A stretch of 64,000 bases of DNA, from the NCBI GenBank assembly GCA_963748005.1, contig CAVVHH010000002.1:930001-994000 (forward strand), read 5' to 3'. The notes below the pieces were generated by a model that was not told the DNA's origin, searched no databases, and worked only from the letters and a program-made list of their open reading frames with translations. This DNA is from CAILZL01 sp963748005. Lineage in GTDB: Bacteria > Pseudomonadota > Gammaproteobacteria > Steroidobacterales > Steroidobacteraceae. Every line of letters starts with the position of its first letter. Within the stretch, counting starts at the first letter, position 1. Positions 1 to 9,806 of this stretch are shown piece by piece. The translations under genes were made by a program, and so were the position numbers.

Positions 1-444
1 CACGATCTGGTGCGGCGTGCGGCCAACATCTTCAGTTCCGTCACCGTGGCGATTGCCGCCAACCCGGGCAAGGCGCCGCTGTTTACGCTGGAGCAACGCG
101 TCGACATGGCCAAAAAAGTGCTGGCCGATATTCCCAATGTACAGGTCACCGGCTATACAGGCCTGACCGTGGATTTCGCCGTGCAGCTGGGTACACGCGT
201 GGTGGTACGCGGATTGCGCGCAGTCGCCGATTTTGAGTTCGAATTCCAGCTGGCCACCATGAGCCGGCATCTCAGCAGCAACGTCGACTATGTGTTTCTG
301 ACACCCACCGAACAATACAACTTCATTTCATCGACTTTGATCCGCGAAATCGCCAGCTTCGGCGGCGATGTATCAGAGTTTGTGCATCCGGTAGTAGTCA
401 AGGCACTCAAGGCTCGCTGGGCTGAACTCAAGGCCCGGACATGA
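1..444 (+). CDS. coaD: Phosphopantetheine adenylyltransferase, 5'-truncated
   Basis: Transfers AMP from ATP to 4'-phosphopantetheine, the penultimate step of coenzyme A synthesis in the cytoplasm. The frame is open from base 1 (HDLVRRA...), so the start and the first ~17 residues with the nucleotide-binding TxGH segment lie outside the window. Visible family hallmarks are VVRGLRAVADFEFEFQ, TPTEQYNFISST and LIREIASFGGD, which form the phosphopantetheine/ATP pocket. The length to the stop (147 residues) plus the missing N-terminus matches the usual ~160 aa. The stop overlaps the start of the next gene by 4 bp (ATGA), so the two are probably co-translated. Confidence 0.96.
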   Translation, partial: HDLVRRAANIFSSVTVAIAANPGKAPLFTLEQRVDMAKKVLADIPNVQVTGYTGLTVDFAVQLGTRVVVRGLRAVADFEFEFQLATMSRHLSSNVDYVFLTPTEQYNFISSTLIREIASFGGDVSEFVHPVVVKALKARWAELKART

Positions 445-2141
445 CGCTGTCCCTGCTGCGCTCTGCGCGCCTGTCAGTGCGCGCGCTATATGTCGTCGCT
501 CTGCTGTTCATCGCAACCGCGCATGCGGCGGATGTTGCGCCCGGCAAAGCCGCGATTGCCAGCGCCCATCCACTGGCCACCCAGGCCGGACTCGACATCA
601 TCAAGCAGGGCGGCAACGCCTTTGATGCCGCAGTAGCCGTTACTGCCGCGCTGGCAGTGGTGGAACCACAAAGTTCCGGTCTGGGCGGCGGCGGCTTTTA
701 TCTGCTGCATCGTGCTGCCGACAAATTTGACACCATGGTGGATGCACGCGAAACAGCGCCTGCCGCAGCCACACGCAACATGTTCCTGGATGCCGCCGGC
801 AATGTGGTACGCGGCGCATCCACAAATTCGGCACTGGCCGCAGGCATTCCCGGCGAAGTCGCGGGCATGGCGCATATCGCCGAACGTTACGGACGCCTGC
901 CACTCAACGTCAGCCTGCAGCCAGCAATCAAACTGGCGCGCGATGGTTTTCCGCTCTATACCCGCATGCGCGGCGGAATGGAATTTTCCGGCAACCGTTT
1001 CAAACAATCAAAGGACGCCAGCCGGAATTTTCTGGTGGATGGCAAACCTCCGCAAGTGGGCACGCTGATTCGTCAACCGCAGCTCGCAAGTACCTTGCAG
1101 ATGATTGCCAAACAAGGCGCGACAAGTTTTTATCAGGGCAAGTTCGCCAGACAACTGGCGGACGGCGTACGCAAACTGGGTGGCATCTGGACCGAATCGG
1201 ACTTGGCCAACTATCGTGTAGTTGAACGCATGCCTGTGAAAGGCACGTATCGGGGCGCACAGATTACCTCGGCGCCACCGCCCTCTTCCGGTGGTGTTGC
1301 CTTGCTTGATGCACTGAATATTCTGTCAGGCTATGAACTGAGTGCGCTCGATAGCGCCACCCGCAAACATCTGATTGTCGAAGCAATGCGCCGTGCTTAT
1401 CGCGATCGCGCTGAGTATCTGGGCGATCCGGATTTCGTGACTGTGCCGGTGTCCATGCTGACCAGTCCGCTGTATGCGGCCGGACAACGCAGCTCGATTC
1501 GCCTGGACAAGGCCACGCCATCGACGTCATTGCCCGATGTCAGCGACAGCAGCAACGAAAGTCCGCAGACCACGCACTTCTCGGTGCTGGATGCCGAAGG
1601 CAATCGCGTTGCCGCCACCATTACGGTGAATCTTGGTTTTGGCTCCGGGCTGATGGTGGATGGCACCGGTTTTTTCCTGAACAACGAGATGGATGACTTC
1701 TCGGTCAAACCCGGCGCTGCCAATGCATTCAAGCTGGTGGGCGGCGATGCCAATGCCATCGCGCCGAACAAGCGCATGCTGTCGAGCATGACGCCCACCT
1801 TTGTTGAGACCGACAAGGGCGTACTGATTCTCGGCACACCCGGCGGGAGTCGCATCATCAGTATGGTATTGCTGGGCATACTCGACTGGCTGGACGGTGG
1901 CGATGCCGCACATATCGCCGCGTTGCCACGCTTTCATCACCAATATCTGCCCGATGAAGTTAGCTTTGAGCGCGGCGCACTGACTGCAGAAGAAAAAACG
2001 GCGCTGCAGGAACGTGGCCATCACCTGAGTGAAACGCGCAGCAGCTACGGCAACATGGAAGTGATCACCTGGGATCACGCCACCGGCAAAGTCGTGGCCG
2101 CTTCCGATCCACGCGGGGAAGGCACGGGCTGGATGTACTAA
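441..2141 (+). CDS. ggt: Gamma-glutamyltransferase (periplasmic)
   Basis: Cleaves and transfers the gamma-glutamyl group of glutathione and related peptides in the periplasm. The 566-aa precursor begins with a signal peptide (hydrophobic VALLFIATAHA, cleavage near residue 30). The self-cleaving N-terminal nucleophile should be Thr377 in TTHFSVLDAEG, which would give the usual large and small subunits. RMLSSMTPTFVE and GTPGGSRI, the substrate and oxyanion loops, are present. The ATG overlaps the coaD stop (ATGA), implying translational coupling; there is no functional link to CoA synthesis beyond sulfur/thiol metabolism. Full length and apparently intact. Confidence 0.95.
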   Translation: MTLSLLRSARLSVRALYVVALLFIATAHAADVAPGKAAIASAHPLATQAGLDIIKQGGNAFDAAVAVTAALAVVEPQSSGLGGGGFYLLHRAADKFDTMVDARETAPAAATRNMFLDAAGNVVRGASTNSALAAGIPGEVAGMAHIAERYGRLPLNVSLQPAIKLARDGFPLYTRMRGGMEFSGNRFKQSKDASRNFLVDGKPPQVGTLIRQPQLASTLQMIAKQGATSFYQGKFARQLADGVRKLGGIWTESDLANYRVVERMPVKGTYRGAQITSAPPPSSGGVALLDALNILSGYELSALDSATRKHLIVEAMRRAYRDRAEYLGDPDFVTVPVSMLTSPLYAAGQRSSIRLDKATPSTSLPDVSDSSNESPQTTHFSVLDAEGNRVAATITVNLGFGSGLMVDGTGFFLNNEMDDFSVKPGAANAFKLVGGDANAIAPNKRMLSSMTPTFVETDKGVLILGTPGGSRIISMVLLGILDWLDGGDAAHIAALPRFHHQYLPDEVSFERGALTAEEKTALQERGHHLSETRSSYGNMEVITWDHATGKVVAASDPRGEGTGWMY

Positions 2142-2318
2142 CCTGGCTGACCAAATAAACTCTTTTCTCATCCGTCAGGAAATTTGACTTGCCATGTCGG
2201 ATCGACACGATGCTGCTCGTCCTTGTAACAACAGCATTGCATTCTTGCCGAGGCATGCCAGGTGGCGGTTGGCTTTACGCCGCACGCTCCAGCGCGGTTC
2301 CCCGGCAGGAAAAATGCG

Positions 2319-2357
2319 TTGACATTGAGTCATTCAAAAATAGAATGAGCGTTCATT
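2319..2357 (+). promoter_or_regulatory. Promoter with TetR-type operator for the RND efflux operon
   Basis: TTGACA at 2319-2324 and TAGAAT at 2341-2346 are separated by 16 bp, a near-consensus sigma70 promoter. The -10 overlaps an inverted repeat, AATGA (2344-2348) GCGT TCATT (2353-2357). A second, overlapping repeat pairs TCATTC (2330-2335) with GAATGA (2343-2348). This AATGA-N4-TCATT layout is typical of TetR/AcrR family operators. The likely ligand is the TetR protein encoded at 6899-7531. The assignment of regulator to site is inference. Confidence 0.7.
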
Positions 2358-2427
2358 TTTATTGTTGACGGCTCCCTGTCGTCAGCGATTTCAAATCAAT
2401 AATTCAGCCCATTCGAGCAGGTGTTCC

Positions 2428-3612
2428 ATGCATTCGCATCAGCACGTGAGATTGCTATTCCTTGGCAGCCTGTGGGCAGCACTGACACTATCCGGATGCG
2501 GCAACAATGCTCCTCAGGGCGGCATGCCCGGACCGATGCCGGTTACGGTCGTGACGCTGAAAGCGGCGCCCGTCACGCTCACCCGCGATCTGCCGGGTCG
2601 TACCAGCGCGTACCTGGTCGCCGAAGTACGTCCGCAGGTCACCGGCATCGTCAAGAAGCGGCTGTTTACCGAAGGCGGCTCGGTCAAGGCCGGTCAGACC
2701 CTGTACGAGCTGGACGACGCCCTCTATCGCGCTGCATATAACAACGCCCAGGCGGCGCTGGCCAAGGCCAAGGCAACGCTGGAGGCCGCACAGGCCACGG
2801 CACGCCGCACGGCAGAGCTGGCAAAAATTGGCGCCGTCAGCGCGCAGGACAACGAAAACACAATTGCGGCATTACGCCAGTCCGAGGCCGATTTCGCTGC
2901 AGCGGAAGCCGCAGTGGCCAGCAATGGCGTCAATCTCAGCTATACGCGCATCACTTCACCTATCAGCGGCCGCATCGGCAAGTCGTCGGTCACCCAGGGC
3001 GCACTGGTGACCGCCAACCAGGCTGCGGCGCTGGCCACCGTGCAGCAGCTTGATCCCATCTATGTCGATGTCAGTCAGTCGAGCAGCGAGTGGCTGCAAC
3101 TGAAAGAAGCCATTGATGCCGGTCACCTGGAGTCCAGCGGCTCGGGCACACCCGTCAGCATCTCGCTGGAAAACGGCAGCAAATATGCACAGATGGGCAA
3201 GCTGCAATTTGCCGATGTCACGGTGGATCCCACCACCGGCAGCTTCCTGCTGCGCGTGCTGGTGCCAAATCCGAACAACACGCTGATGCCGGGCATGTAC
3301 GTCAAGGCCACGCTCAATGAAGGCGTGCGCAAACAGGGCGTGCTTGCGCCACAACGCGCCGTCACACGCGATCCGAAAGGCGACGCCACTGCGCTGGTGG
3401 TGGGCGCAGACAGCAAAGTGGAACCGCGCAAGATCAGGGTCTCGCGGACCATTGGCGATCAGTGGCTGGTGGAGGAAGGGCTGCAGGCAGGCGACAAGGT
3501 AATCGTCGAGGGCGTGCAGAAGGTGCAGCCGGGCATGCCGGTGCAGGCAACCGAAGCGGGTGCAGATCCCGCTCAGGCGCCGGCAGCGGCAAGCAGCCCG
3601 GCCGGCAAGTAG
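2428..3612 (+). CDS. RND efflux periplasmic adaptor (membrane fusion) lipoprotein
   Basis: Bridges an inner-membrane RND pump and an outer-membrane channel. I chose the ATG at 2428 (394 aa) over the longer frame from 2362 because it opens directly on a lipoprotein signal (LLFLGSLWAALTLSGC, lipobox LSGC) and has GAGCAGG upstream. The family order is visible: N-terminal beta strand, lipoyl half (VRPQVTGIVKKRLFTEGG), a long alanine-rich alpha-hairpin around residues 95-165, the second lipoyl half (YTRITSPISGRIGKS), a beta-barrel and a C-terminal proximal domain. Resembles AcrA/MexA. The permease follows after 36 bp. No outer-membrane factor gene lies nearby, so a TolC-like protein must come from elsewhere. 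Confidence 0.93.
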   Translation: MHSHQHVRLLFLGSLWAALTLSGCGNNAPQGGMPGPMPVTVVTLKAAPVTLTRDLPGRTSAYLVAEVRPQVTGIVKKRLFTEGGSVKAGQTLYELDDALYRAAYNNAQAALAKAKATLEAAQATARRTAELAKIGAVSAQDNENTIAALRQSEADFAAAEAAVASNGVNLSYTRITSPISGRIGKSSVTQGALVTANQAAALATVQQLDPIYVDVSQSSSEWLQLKEAIDAGHLESSGSGTPVSISLENGSKYAQMGKLQFADVTVDPTTGSFLLRVLVPNPNNTLMPGMYVKATLNEGVRKQGVLAPQRAVTRDPKGDATALVVGADSKVEPRKIRVSRTIGDQWLVEEGLQAGDKVIVEGVQKVQPGMPVQATEAGADPAQAPAAASSPAGK

Positions 3613-3648
3613 CACCGGCAAGCCCAGCGGATACATCAGGAGCGACGC

Positions 3649-6600
3649 ATGTCCCTGTCACGATTTTTTATTGATCGACCGATCTTTGCCTGGGTGGTCG
3701 CCATCATCATCGCCATTGCGGGTGCGGCTGCGATCCCCAATTTGCCGATCTCGCGTTATCCCGTCATTGCACCGCCAACTGTAATCATCAGCGCCACCTA
3801 TCCGGGCGCTTCGGCCAAAACCGTTGAAGATTCCGTAACCCAGATCATCGAACAGGCCATGACCGGTCTCGATGGTCTGATGTACATGGTGTCGAACAGT
3901 GATTCGACCGGCAGTGCCAGCGTGACCCTGACCTTCGCCAGCGGTACTGACGCAGACATTGCCCAGGTGCAGGCACAGAACAAGTTGCAGCTGGTAACGC
4001 CCTTGCTGCCACAGATCGTGCAGCAACAGGGCCTGAATGTAGTGAAGGCCAACAACAATTTCCTGATGGCCATTGGCTTCATCTCCGAAGACGGCAGCAT
4101 CCCGCCGCTGGATATGGGCGACTACCTGGCCACCAACATGGTGGACCGTGTCAGCCGTCTGCCGGGTGTCGGCGGTGTGGAATTGTTCGGCTCCAAATAT
4201 GCCATGCGCATCTGGCTGGATCCGGGCAAGCTCAAGAACTACGCACTCATGCCCAGTGATGTGATTGCCGCAGTCAATGCACAGAATTCCCAGGTCTCTG
4301 TGGGCCAGCTGGGCGACACGCCGGCGGTTGAGGGGCAGCAACTGAATGCCACGATTACTGCGCAGGGACGGCTGCAGACGCCCGAACAATTCCGCAACAT
4401 CATCCTGCGCACCAATACCGATGGTTCGGCGCTGCATCTGGGTGACGTCGCGCGTGTTGAACTGGGCGCAGCGAACTACAGCTTTACTGCCCGCTACAAC
4501 GGCCAGCCTGCGACCGGCATGGCGATTACCCTGGCCACCAACGCGAATGCGCTCAGCACCGTGCGTGGTGTCGAAGCGCTGCTCAAGGAAATGGAGCCCA
4601 CCTTCCCGCACAGCCTCAAGGCATTCTTCCCCTACGACACCACGCCTTTCGTACGCGAATCCATCAAGGAAGTCGTCAAGACCCTGCTGGAAGCCATCGT
4701 GCTGGTATTCCTGGTGATGTATCTGTTCCTGCAGAACATCCGTGCCACCCTGATTCCCACCATCGCCGTGCCGGTGGTATTGCTGGGCACCTTCGCGGTG
4801 CTTGCGGTGCTGGGTTATTCGGTGAACATGTTGACCATGTTTGCCGTGGTGCTGGCGATCGGCCTGCTGGTCGATGACGCCATCGTGGTGGTCGAGAATG
4901 TCGAACGCCTGATGAGCGAAGAAGGACTGTCGCCGGTTGAAGCAACTCGCCGCTCGATGGACCAGATTACCGGTGCACTGATTGGTATCGCCACCGTGTT
5001 GTCCGCGGTGTTTGTGCCGATGGCCTTTCTCAGCGGTTCAACGGGCGTTATCTATCGGCAGTTTTCCATCACCATCGTGTCGGCCATGGTGCTGTCGGTG
5101 GTGGTGGCGGTGATCCTGACACCGGCCCTGTGCGCAACCCTGCTCAAACCCATCCAGCACGGCGAGCACGGCCACGATAAAGGGTTCTTCGGCTGGTTCA
5201 ATCGCAAGTTCGATGCCGGCAACAAGAAGTATCAAAGCATTGTTGCGCGCATCATCGCGCGCAGCGGACGCTTCATGGTGGTGTACCTGCTGCTGGTCGT
5301 CACCATGGGCGTACTGTTCATGCGGCTGCCGACTTCGTTCCTGCCGGATGAAGATCAGGGTTATCTGATGACGCTGGTGCAAACGCCGGTGGGCTCAGCT
5401 CAGACACGTACGCTCAAGGCGCTGGAAAAGGTCCAGGATCATTTTCTCAATGACGAGAAGGATGCAGTGAAGTCGATCTTCACCGTTGCAGGCTATAGCT
5501 TCAGTGGTGGCGGTCAGAATTCCGGACTGGGTTTCGTGCTGCTTAAGGACTGGACGGAGCGCAAGTCACCGCAGCTCAGCGTGAATGCGGTCGCAGGCCG
5601 CGCATTCCCCGCACTGATGCAGATCAAGGATGCGATGGCCTTCGCATTCGCACCACCACCCATTACCGAACTGGGCAATTCAACAGGCTTCGATTTTTAT
5701 CTGCAGGACAACGATGGTCAGGGTCATGAAGCGTTGATCCAGGCACGCAATCAGTTCCTCGGCATGGCCATGCAGAGCAAGCTGCTGGCCAATGTGCGCC
5801 CCAATGGTCAGGAAGATGCGCCGCAATTCCATCTGGATATCGACAACCGCAAGGTCGGTGCGCTGGGCCTGTCGATGGCCGACGTCAATGCCACACTGGG
5901 TGTGGCATGGGGTGGACGTTACATCGATGACTTCATCGACCGCGGCCGCATCAAGCGTGTCTATGTGCAGGCGGATGCACCGTTCCGCATGGCGCCTGAA
6001 GATTTCAATCAATGGTATGTGCGCAACAGCTCAGGCTCGATGGTGCCGGTCTCGGCATTTGCAACCGCCCGCTGGGAATACGGTTCGCCGCGTCTTGAGC
6101 GCTACAACGGCATCTCGGCTTTGAACATCAATGGTCAGGCGGCGCCCGGCGTCAGTTCCGGCGTGGCCATGGCGGAAGTTGAAAACCTGGTGGCCAAGCT
6201 GCCCAAGGGTTTCAGCGTTGAATGGACCGGCCAGTCGTATCAGGAACGCGCCGCAGGTGCGCAGACTCCCATGCTGTATACGCTGTCAGTGATCGTGATC
6301 TTCCTGTGCCTCGCCGCTCTGTATGAAAGCTGGTCGATTCCTGCTGCGATTCTGCTGGCCGTGCCGCTGGGTATCATCGGTGCAGTGCTGGCAACCAAGT
6401 TCATGGGCCTGGCGCGTGATATCTATTTTCAGGTGGCGATGCTCACCACCGTGGGCCTGGCCAGCAAGAACGCGATTCTGATTGTTGAATTCGCCAAGGA
6501 GTACGTCGAACAGGGACGCGATGTGGTCGATGCCACCTTGCACGCCGTACACGATCGACTGCGTCCCATCCTCATGACTTCAATGGCGTTCGGTCTGGGT

Positions 6601-6822
6601 GTGTTGCCGCTGGCATTGGCCACTGGTGTCGGCGCCGGTGCGCAACGCGCCATCGGCACCGGGGTAGTCGGCGGCATGATTGCCGGCACTTTCATGGGTA
6701 TTTTCTTCATCCCCTTGTTCTATGTCGTGGTACAACGCCTGGTAGATCGCATGAATCGCTCCAGAGGCGGCGCGACGCATCAGTTAACCTCTGGGAACTC
6801 CAGCGGAGCTGGTCGACCATGA
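3649..6822 (+). CDS. RND multidrug efflux permease (HAE1/AcrB type)
   Basis: Proton-driven inner-membrane trimer that exports hydrophobic and amphiphilic compounds. At 1057 aa with an N-terminal RFFIDRPIFAWVVAIIIAI it matches the HAE1 family. The proton-relay aspartate pair is present in GLLVDDAIVVVENVERL (TM4) and the TM10 lysine in VGLASKNAILIVEF. Two large periplasmic loops separate TM1-2 and TM7-8. CAGGAG lies upstream of the ATG. Co-transcribed with the adaptor and probably controlled by the TetR gene just downstream. Substrate specificity cannot be read from the sequence. Confidence 0.95.
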   Translation: MSLSRFFIDRPIFAWVVAIIIAIAGAAAIPNLPISRYPVIAPPTVIISATYPGASAKTVEDSVTQIIEQAMTGLDGLMYMVSNSDSTGSASVTLTFASGTDADIAQVQAQNKLQLVTPLLPQIVQQQGLNVVKANNNFLMAIGFISEDGSIPPLDMGDYLATNMVDRVSRLPGVGGVELFGSKYAMRIWLDPGKLKNYALMPSDVIAAVNAQNSQVSVGQLGDTPAVEGQQLNATITAQGRLQTPEQFRNIILRTNTDGSALHLGDVARVELGAANYSFTARYNGQPATGMAITLATNANALSTVRGVEALLKEMEPTFPHSLKAFFPYDTTPFVRESIKEVVKTLLEAIVLVFLVMYLFLQNIRATLIPTIAVPVVLLGTFAVLAVLGYSVNMLTMFAVVLAIGLLVDDAIVVVENVERLMSEEGLSPVEATRRSMDQITGALIGIATVLSAVFVPMAFLSGSTGVIYRQFSITIVSAMVLSVVVAVILTPALCATLLKPIQHGEHGHDKGFFGWFNRKFDAGNKKYQSIVARIIARSGRFMVVYLLLVVTMGVLFMRLPTSFLPDEDQGYLMTLVQTPVGSAQTRTLKALEKVQDHFLNDEKDAVKSIFTVAGYSFSGGGQNSGLGFVLLKDWTERKSPQLSVNAVAGRAFPALMQIKDAMAFAFAPPPITELGNSTGFDFYLQDNDGQGHEALIQARNQFLGMAMQSKLLANVRPNGQEDAPQFHLDIDNRKVGALGLSMADVNATLGVAWGGRYIDDFIDRGRIKRVYVQADAPFRMAPEDFNQWYVRNSSGSMVPVSAFATARWEYGSPRLERYNGISALNINGQAAPGVSSGVAMAEVENLVAKLPKGFSVEWTGQSYQERAAGAQTPMLYTLSVIVIFLCLAALYESWSIPAAILLAVPLGIIGAVLATKFMGLARDIYFQVAMLTTVGLASKNAILIVEFAKEYVEQGRDVVDATLHAVHDRLRPILMTSMAFGLGVLPLALATGVGAGAQRAIGTGVVGGMIAGTFMGIFFIPLFYVVVQRLVDRMNRSRGGATHQLTSGNSSGAGRP

Positions 6823-6898
6823 ATAAGTATCTGCGTGCCAGCTGGTCGTTGAGCACTGCATTCAAGGTCACGGGTGATGGCGGGCGGGAGTGCACACC

Positions 6899-7531
6899 AT
6901 GAGCACAGCGGCAAATCTCGGCACAACCGGCAGGATCGGAAAACTGGCGGGACGCGCGCAGGCCCAGCGCAACCGTGTTATCGATGCGGCCGAGCAATGT
7001 TTCATCGACAGCGGCTTTCATGCCGCCAGTATTTCTCACATCGCCGCCAAGGCGGACATGAGTCCGGGACTGATATACCGCTACTTCAAGAACAAGAATG
7101 CCATTGTAAGAGCCAGCATCGAACGCTGCCTGGAAGAGCAATGCGGCGAGATACTCAACCGGCTGGAATCACCGCAGGATGTGGTGAACGCCATGCTCGC
7201 GGCGTTCGATCGCTGGTGTCGCATGGATGATCCCAAGATGAATGCCGCGCTGTGCCTGGAAACCACTGCAGAAGCCACGCGCGACGCCGAGATTGCCGCA
7301 GCAACGCGCGATGCCAACAACTACGTACGCGATCGCTTGCAGGAGCTGGTTCGCCGCACCACCAGGGCCAGCGGTGTGAAGCTGAGCGCCAGGAGTCTTT
7401 CTGGCCGCACCATCATCCTGCAATGCCTGATCGAAGGCCTGATGGTACGTGCCATTCGCGAACCGGAACTTGATCGGGCAGCGTTGAAAACAGAACTCAG
7501 CGCTGTAATCCTGAGCTTGATGCAGAAATAA
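6899..7531 (+). CDS. TetR/AcrR family transcriptional regulator
   Basis: Probable repressor of the adjacent RND operon. I preferred the ATG at 6899 (210 aa) over an in-frame GTG at 6890 because GGGAG ends 8 nt upstream of the ATG. The N-terminal helix-turn-helix is clear (HAASISHIAAKADMSPGLIY followed by RYFKNKNAIV, the usual Y-F-x-N-K motif). The C-terminal half is the ligand/dimer domain. It lies in the same direction as the pump genes, an arrangement compatible with autoregulation through the palindrome at 2330-2357. Its last 35 bp overlap, tail to tail, the end of the MFS gene on the other strand. Confidence 0.92.
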   Translation: MSTAANLGTTGRIGKLAGRAQAQRNRVIDAAEQCFIDSGFHAASISHIAAKADMSPGLIYRYFKNKNAIVRASIERCLEEQCGEILNRLESPQDVVNAMLAAFDRWCRMDDPKMNAALCLETTAEATRDAEIAAATRDANNYVRDRLQELVRRTTRASGVKLSARSLSGRTIILQCLIEGLMVRAIREPELDRAALKTELSAVILSLMQK

Positions 7532-8756
7532 CCGGCTGAGTACGTCGTCCCCACCAGTACAGCATCATCACGCTCACCAGCAGCAACCCGGCGCTCATCG
7601 ACAGCGAAGCGCGAATGCCGATGACTTCGCCCGTCAGGCCCACGGTAATGCCGCTGAACATGCGCATGCCCAGGGCCGACATGGCAAATACGCCGATGAC
7701 ACGCCCACGCATCTCGGCAGGCGCATTCAGCTGCACCAGCGTTTGCGTCATGGCTCCGTACGACAGTTCCAGAAAACCCGCGGCGAACAATGCGGCTATC
7801 GCCAGGGGATAACTGTCGCTCAACGCGAAGGTTGCCAGTGAAACAGCCCACAGGCCGGCAAGCACCAGCGCCGTGGCAGGCCGCGGTGGCAACAAGCCCC
7901 GACTTTCCAGCAGGAATCCGGCAACCAGTGAACCGGTCGCATCGGCGGCCAGCAGTACGGCATAAGCCATACCGGGATTGCCATGACCGAGCATGCTGGC
8001 AAACCCGGGCATCTGGGGCTGATAGGCAATGCCGATAAACATAGAGGCCAGTCCCGCCAACAAAGTCATCGACAGCAACGTGTGGTTGCCGGCCATGACA
8101 CGCAGTGTGGCAAACACATCGGTGAAACCTTGAATGGCCCGCGGTACGTGCTTGGTAATGCGAAACTTCGGCCCATAAGGCGCCTTCCACAACCAGATGA
8201 ACAGCGGCAGATAGATCAGCATGTTGCAGTACAGCGCGTGTGCCGGCGTCATGACCTGTATCAGGGTGCTGCCCACTGCCGGTCCCAGCATGGTGCCCAC
8301 ATAACGCGCGGTCGCGTTGCTGCGTACCGCGCTTTGCAAATGCTCGGCGCCGACGATGTCATGCAGCAACAGTTGTCCGGGTGTCATCCAGAACACACCG
8401 GCAAGACCATGCAATATGAGCAGGATCATGGCGTGCCAGATCTGCAACGTGTCGGTCGCTATCAGCACGCCCCAGGCCAGCGACACACTCATGAACACCA
8501 TCATGCCCAGCTGGATCAGGCGACGCGGATCGACGCGATCCGCGATTGCGCCCACCGGCACCGCGAACACCAGATACGGCAGCCAGTGCGAGATCGTCGC
8601 AAAGCCGCTCAATGCAGGCGAATTGAATTTATGGAACATCACCCAGTAGGTGATGACATGCTCCATGTTGTCGGCCAGCATCGCCGTGGCGTTGCCGAAG
8701 AAGAACATGCGAAAGCCCGGATGCCGCAGGGCCGCGAAAGATTGATATCGGGACAT
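7497..8756 (-). CDS. Major facilitator superfamily exporter (EntS-like)
   Basis: Inner-membrane transporter of 419 aa with about twelve hydrophobic segments. The N-terminal FAALRHPGFRMFFFGNATAM and the cytoplasmic loop GAIADRVDPRRLI (motif A region) are typical of the MFS_3/enterobactin-exporter branch. I started at ATG 8756 rather than at 8828 because this ATG overlaps the mutM stop (TAATG), which gives coupled translation, and because the upstream 24 residues are the out-of-frame tail of mutM. The substrate is unknown. No siderophore biosynthesis genes are near, so it is more likely a general drug or metabolite exporter. Confidence 0.88.
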   Translation of the reverse strand: MSRYQSFAALRHPGFRMFFFGNATAMLADNMEHVITYWVMFHKFNSPALSGFATISHWLPYLVFAVPVGAIADRVDPRRLIQLGMMVFMSVSLAWGVLIATDTLQIWHAMILLILHGLAGVFWMTPGQLLLHDIVGAEHLQSAVRSNATARYVGTMLGPAVGSTLIQVMTPAHALYCNMLIYLPLFIWLWKAPYGPKFRITKHVPRAIQGFTDVFATLRVMAGNHTLLSMTLLAGLASMFIGIAYQPQMPGFASMLGHGNPGMAYAVLLAADATGSLVAGFLLESRGLLPPRPATALVLAGLWAVSLATFALSDSYPLAIAALFAAGFLELSYGAMTQTLVQLNAPAEMRGRVIGVFAMSALGMRMFSGITVGLTGEVIGIRASLSMSAGLLLVSVMMLYWWGRRTQPVISASSSGLQR

Positions 8757-9571
8757 TATTTCTGACAGTGGGGACAGTAGTAGGTGGAACGATTGCCCTG
8801 CACAATTTGCAGGATCGGCGTCTTGCATCTGCGGCAGGATTCACCGGCTCGTTCATAGACAAACAGCTTCTGACGAAAGTACCCGGGAGAGCCATTGGCG
8901 TTCACATAGTCGCGCAGCGTCGTGCCACCTACCTTGATGGCATCGCCGAGTACCTGCTTGATCGCCTTGACCAGTCGCTGCAACTCATCGCGCTTCACGC
9001 GGCCAGCCATGCGTTTCGGCCGGATGCCGGCACGGAACAACGCTTCACTCGCATAAATGTTGCCGACACCGACGACAATCTCGGCATTCATGATGAACTG
9101 CTTGATGGCGACGCTGCGGCTCCTGGCTTTGGCTGCAAGGTAATCCACATCAAAGTCATCACTGAGAGGCTCGGGGCCGAGATGCGCGATCAGCTCGTGC
9201 AGGTTTGGATCATCGCCGGTCCACAGAGCACAGCCGAAACGGCGCGGATCGTTGAACCGCAGCAGCCGGCCCGAGTCCAGCAGCACATCTATATGGTCGT
9301 GTAATTGCGGGGTCGTACCGGATGACAGAACGCGCAAGCTGCCGGACATGCCCAGATGCCAGATCACCGTACCGCGTTCCAGTTCGATCAGCAGATACTT
9401 TGCGCGGCGTTGTACATCGCGAATGCGTTGCCCCGTCAGCCGCTGGACAAAGTCAGGCGCCACCGGCCAGCGCAGCCGCGCATCACGCACCGTCACGACG
9501 CTAATCCTTTGATTCTTAAGGACTGGCAGGATGCCGCGGCGCGTTGTTTCGACTTCGGGGAGTTCGGGCAT
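8756..9571 (-). CDS. mutM: Formamidopyrimidine-DNA glycosylase
   Basis: Base-excision repair enzyme that removes 8-oxoguanine and formamidopyrimidines and nicks the abasic site. The 271-aa product starts with MPELPEVETTRRG, which places the catalytic Pro and Glu at positions 1-2 after Met removal. HLGMSGSL and the C-terminal zinc finger (CRRC ... CPHC, residues ~248-270) are intact, so this is MutM rather than Nei. First gene of a two-gene unit with the MFS exporter; the stop overlaps the exporter start. Divergent from the desaturase gene. Confidence 0.96.
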   Translation of the reverse strand: MPELPEVETTRRGILPVLKNQRISVVTVRDARLRWPVAPDFVQRLTGQRIRDVQRRAKYLLIELERGTVIWHLGMSGSLRVLSSGTTPQLHDHIDVLLDSGRLLRFNDPRRFGCALWTGDDPNLHELIAHLGPEPLSDDFDVDYLAAKARSRSVAIKQFIMNAEIVVGVGNIYASEALFRAGIRPKRMAGRVKRDELQRLVKAIKQVLGDAIKVGGTTLRDYVNANGSPGYFRQKLFVYERAGESCRRCKTPILQIVQGNRSTYYCPHCQK

Positions 9572-9702
9572 GAGCAGGGTCAGAAGGGTCGGGACAGGTG
9601 AAAGGGCCGGTATTGTGCCAGCCGAACTCCCAAATTGGTCTGCGGCCTGCGATTAGCCTGGAAATTGCCGTCACAGTCCCAACAATACGTGGCTTAACTT
9701 AT

Positions 9703-9731
9703 TTGGCGCGGGTTAGCCGGTCCGATATAGT
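9703..9731 (+). promoter_or_regulatory. Predicted sigma70 promoter of the desaturase gene
   Basis: TTGGCG (9703-9708) and TATAGT (9726-9731) lie 17 bp apart, about 75 bp upstream of the chosen desaturase start. The position between divergent mutM and the desaturase gene fits. Seen in sequence; activity is inferred. Confidence 0.55.
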
Positions 9732-9806
9732 GCCGCCCCGTTGCGCCTGAATCAGGCCAACGCCTTGGGGGTTGATCTGTCTGGAGCCTTATTCCCGGAG
9801 AATCTC

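Noticed and set aside
3658..4611. 317-codon antisense frame within the RND permease
   Set aside because: Arg/His/Gln-rich shadow of a well-supported gene on the other strand.
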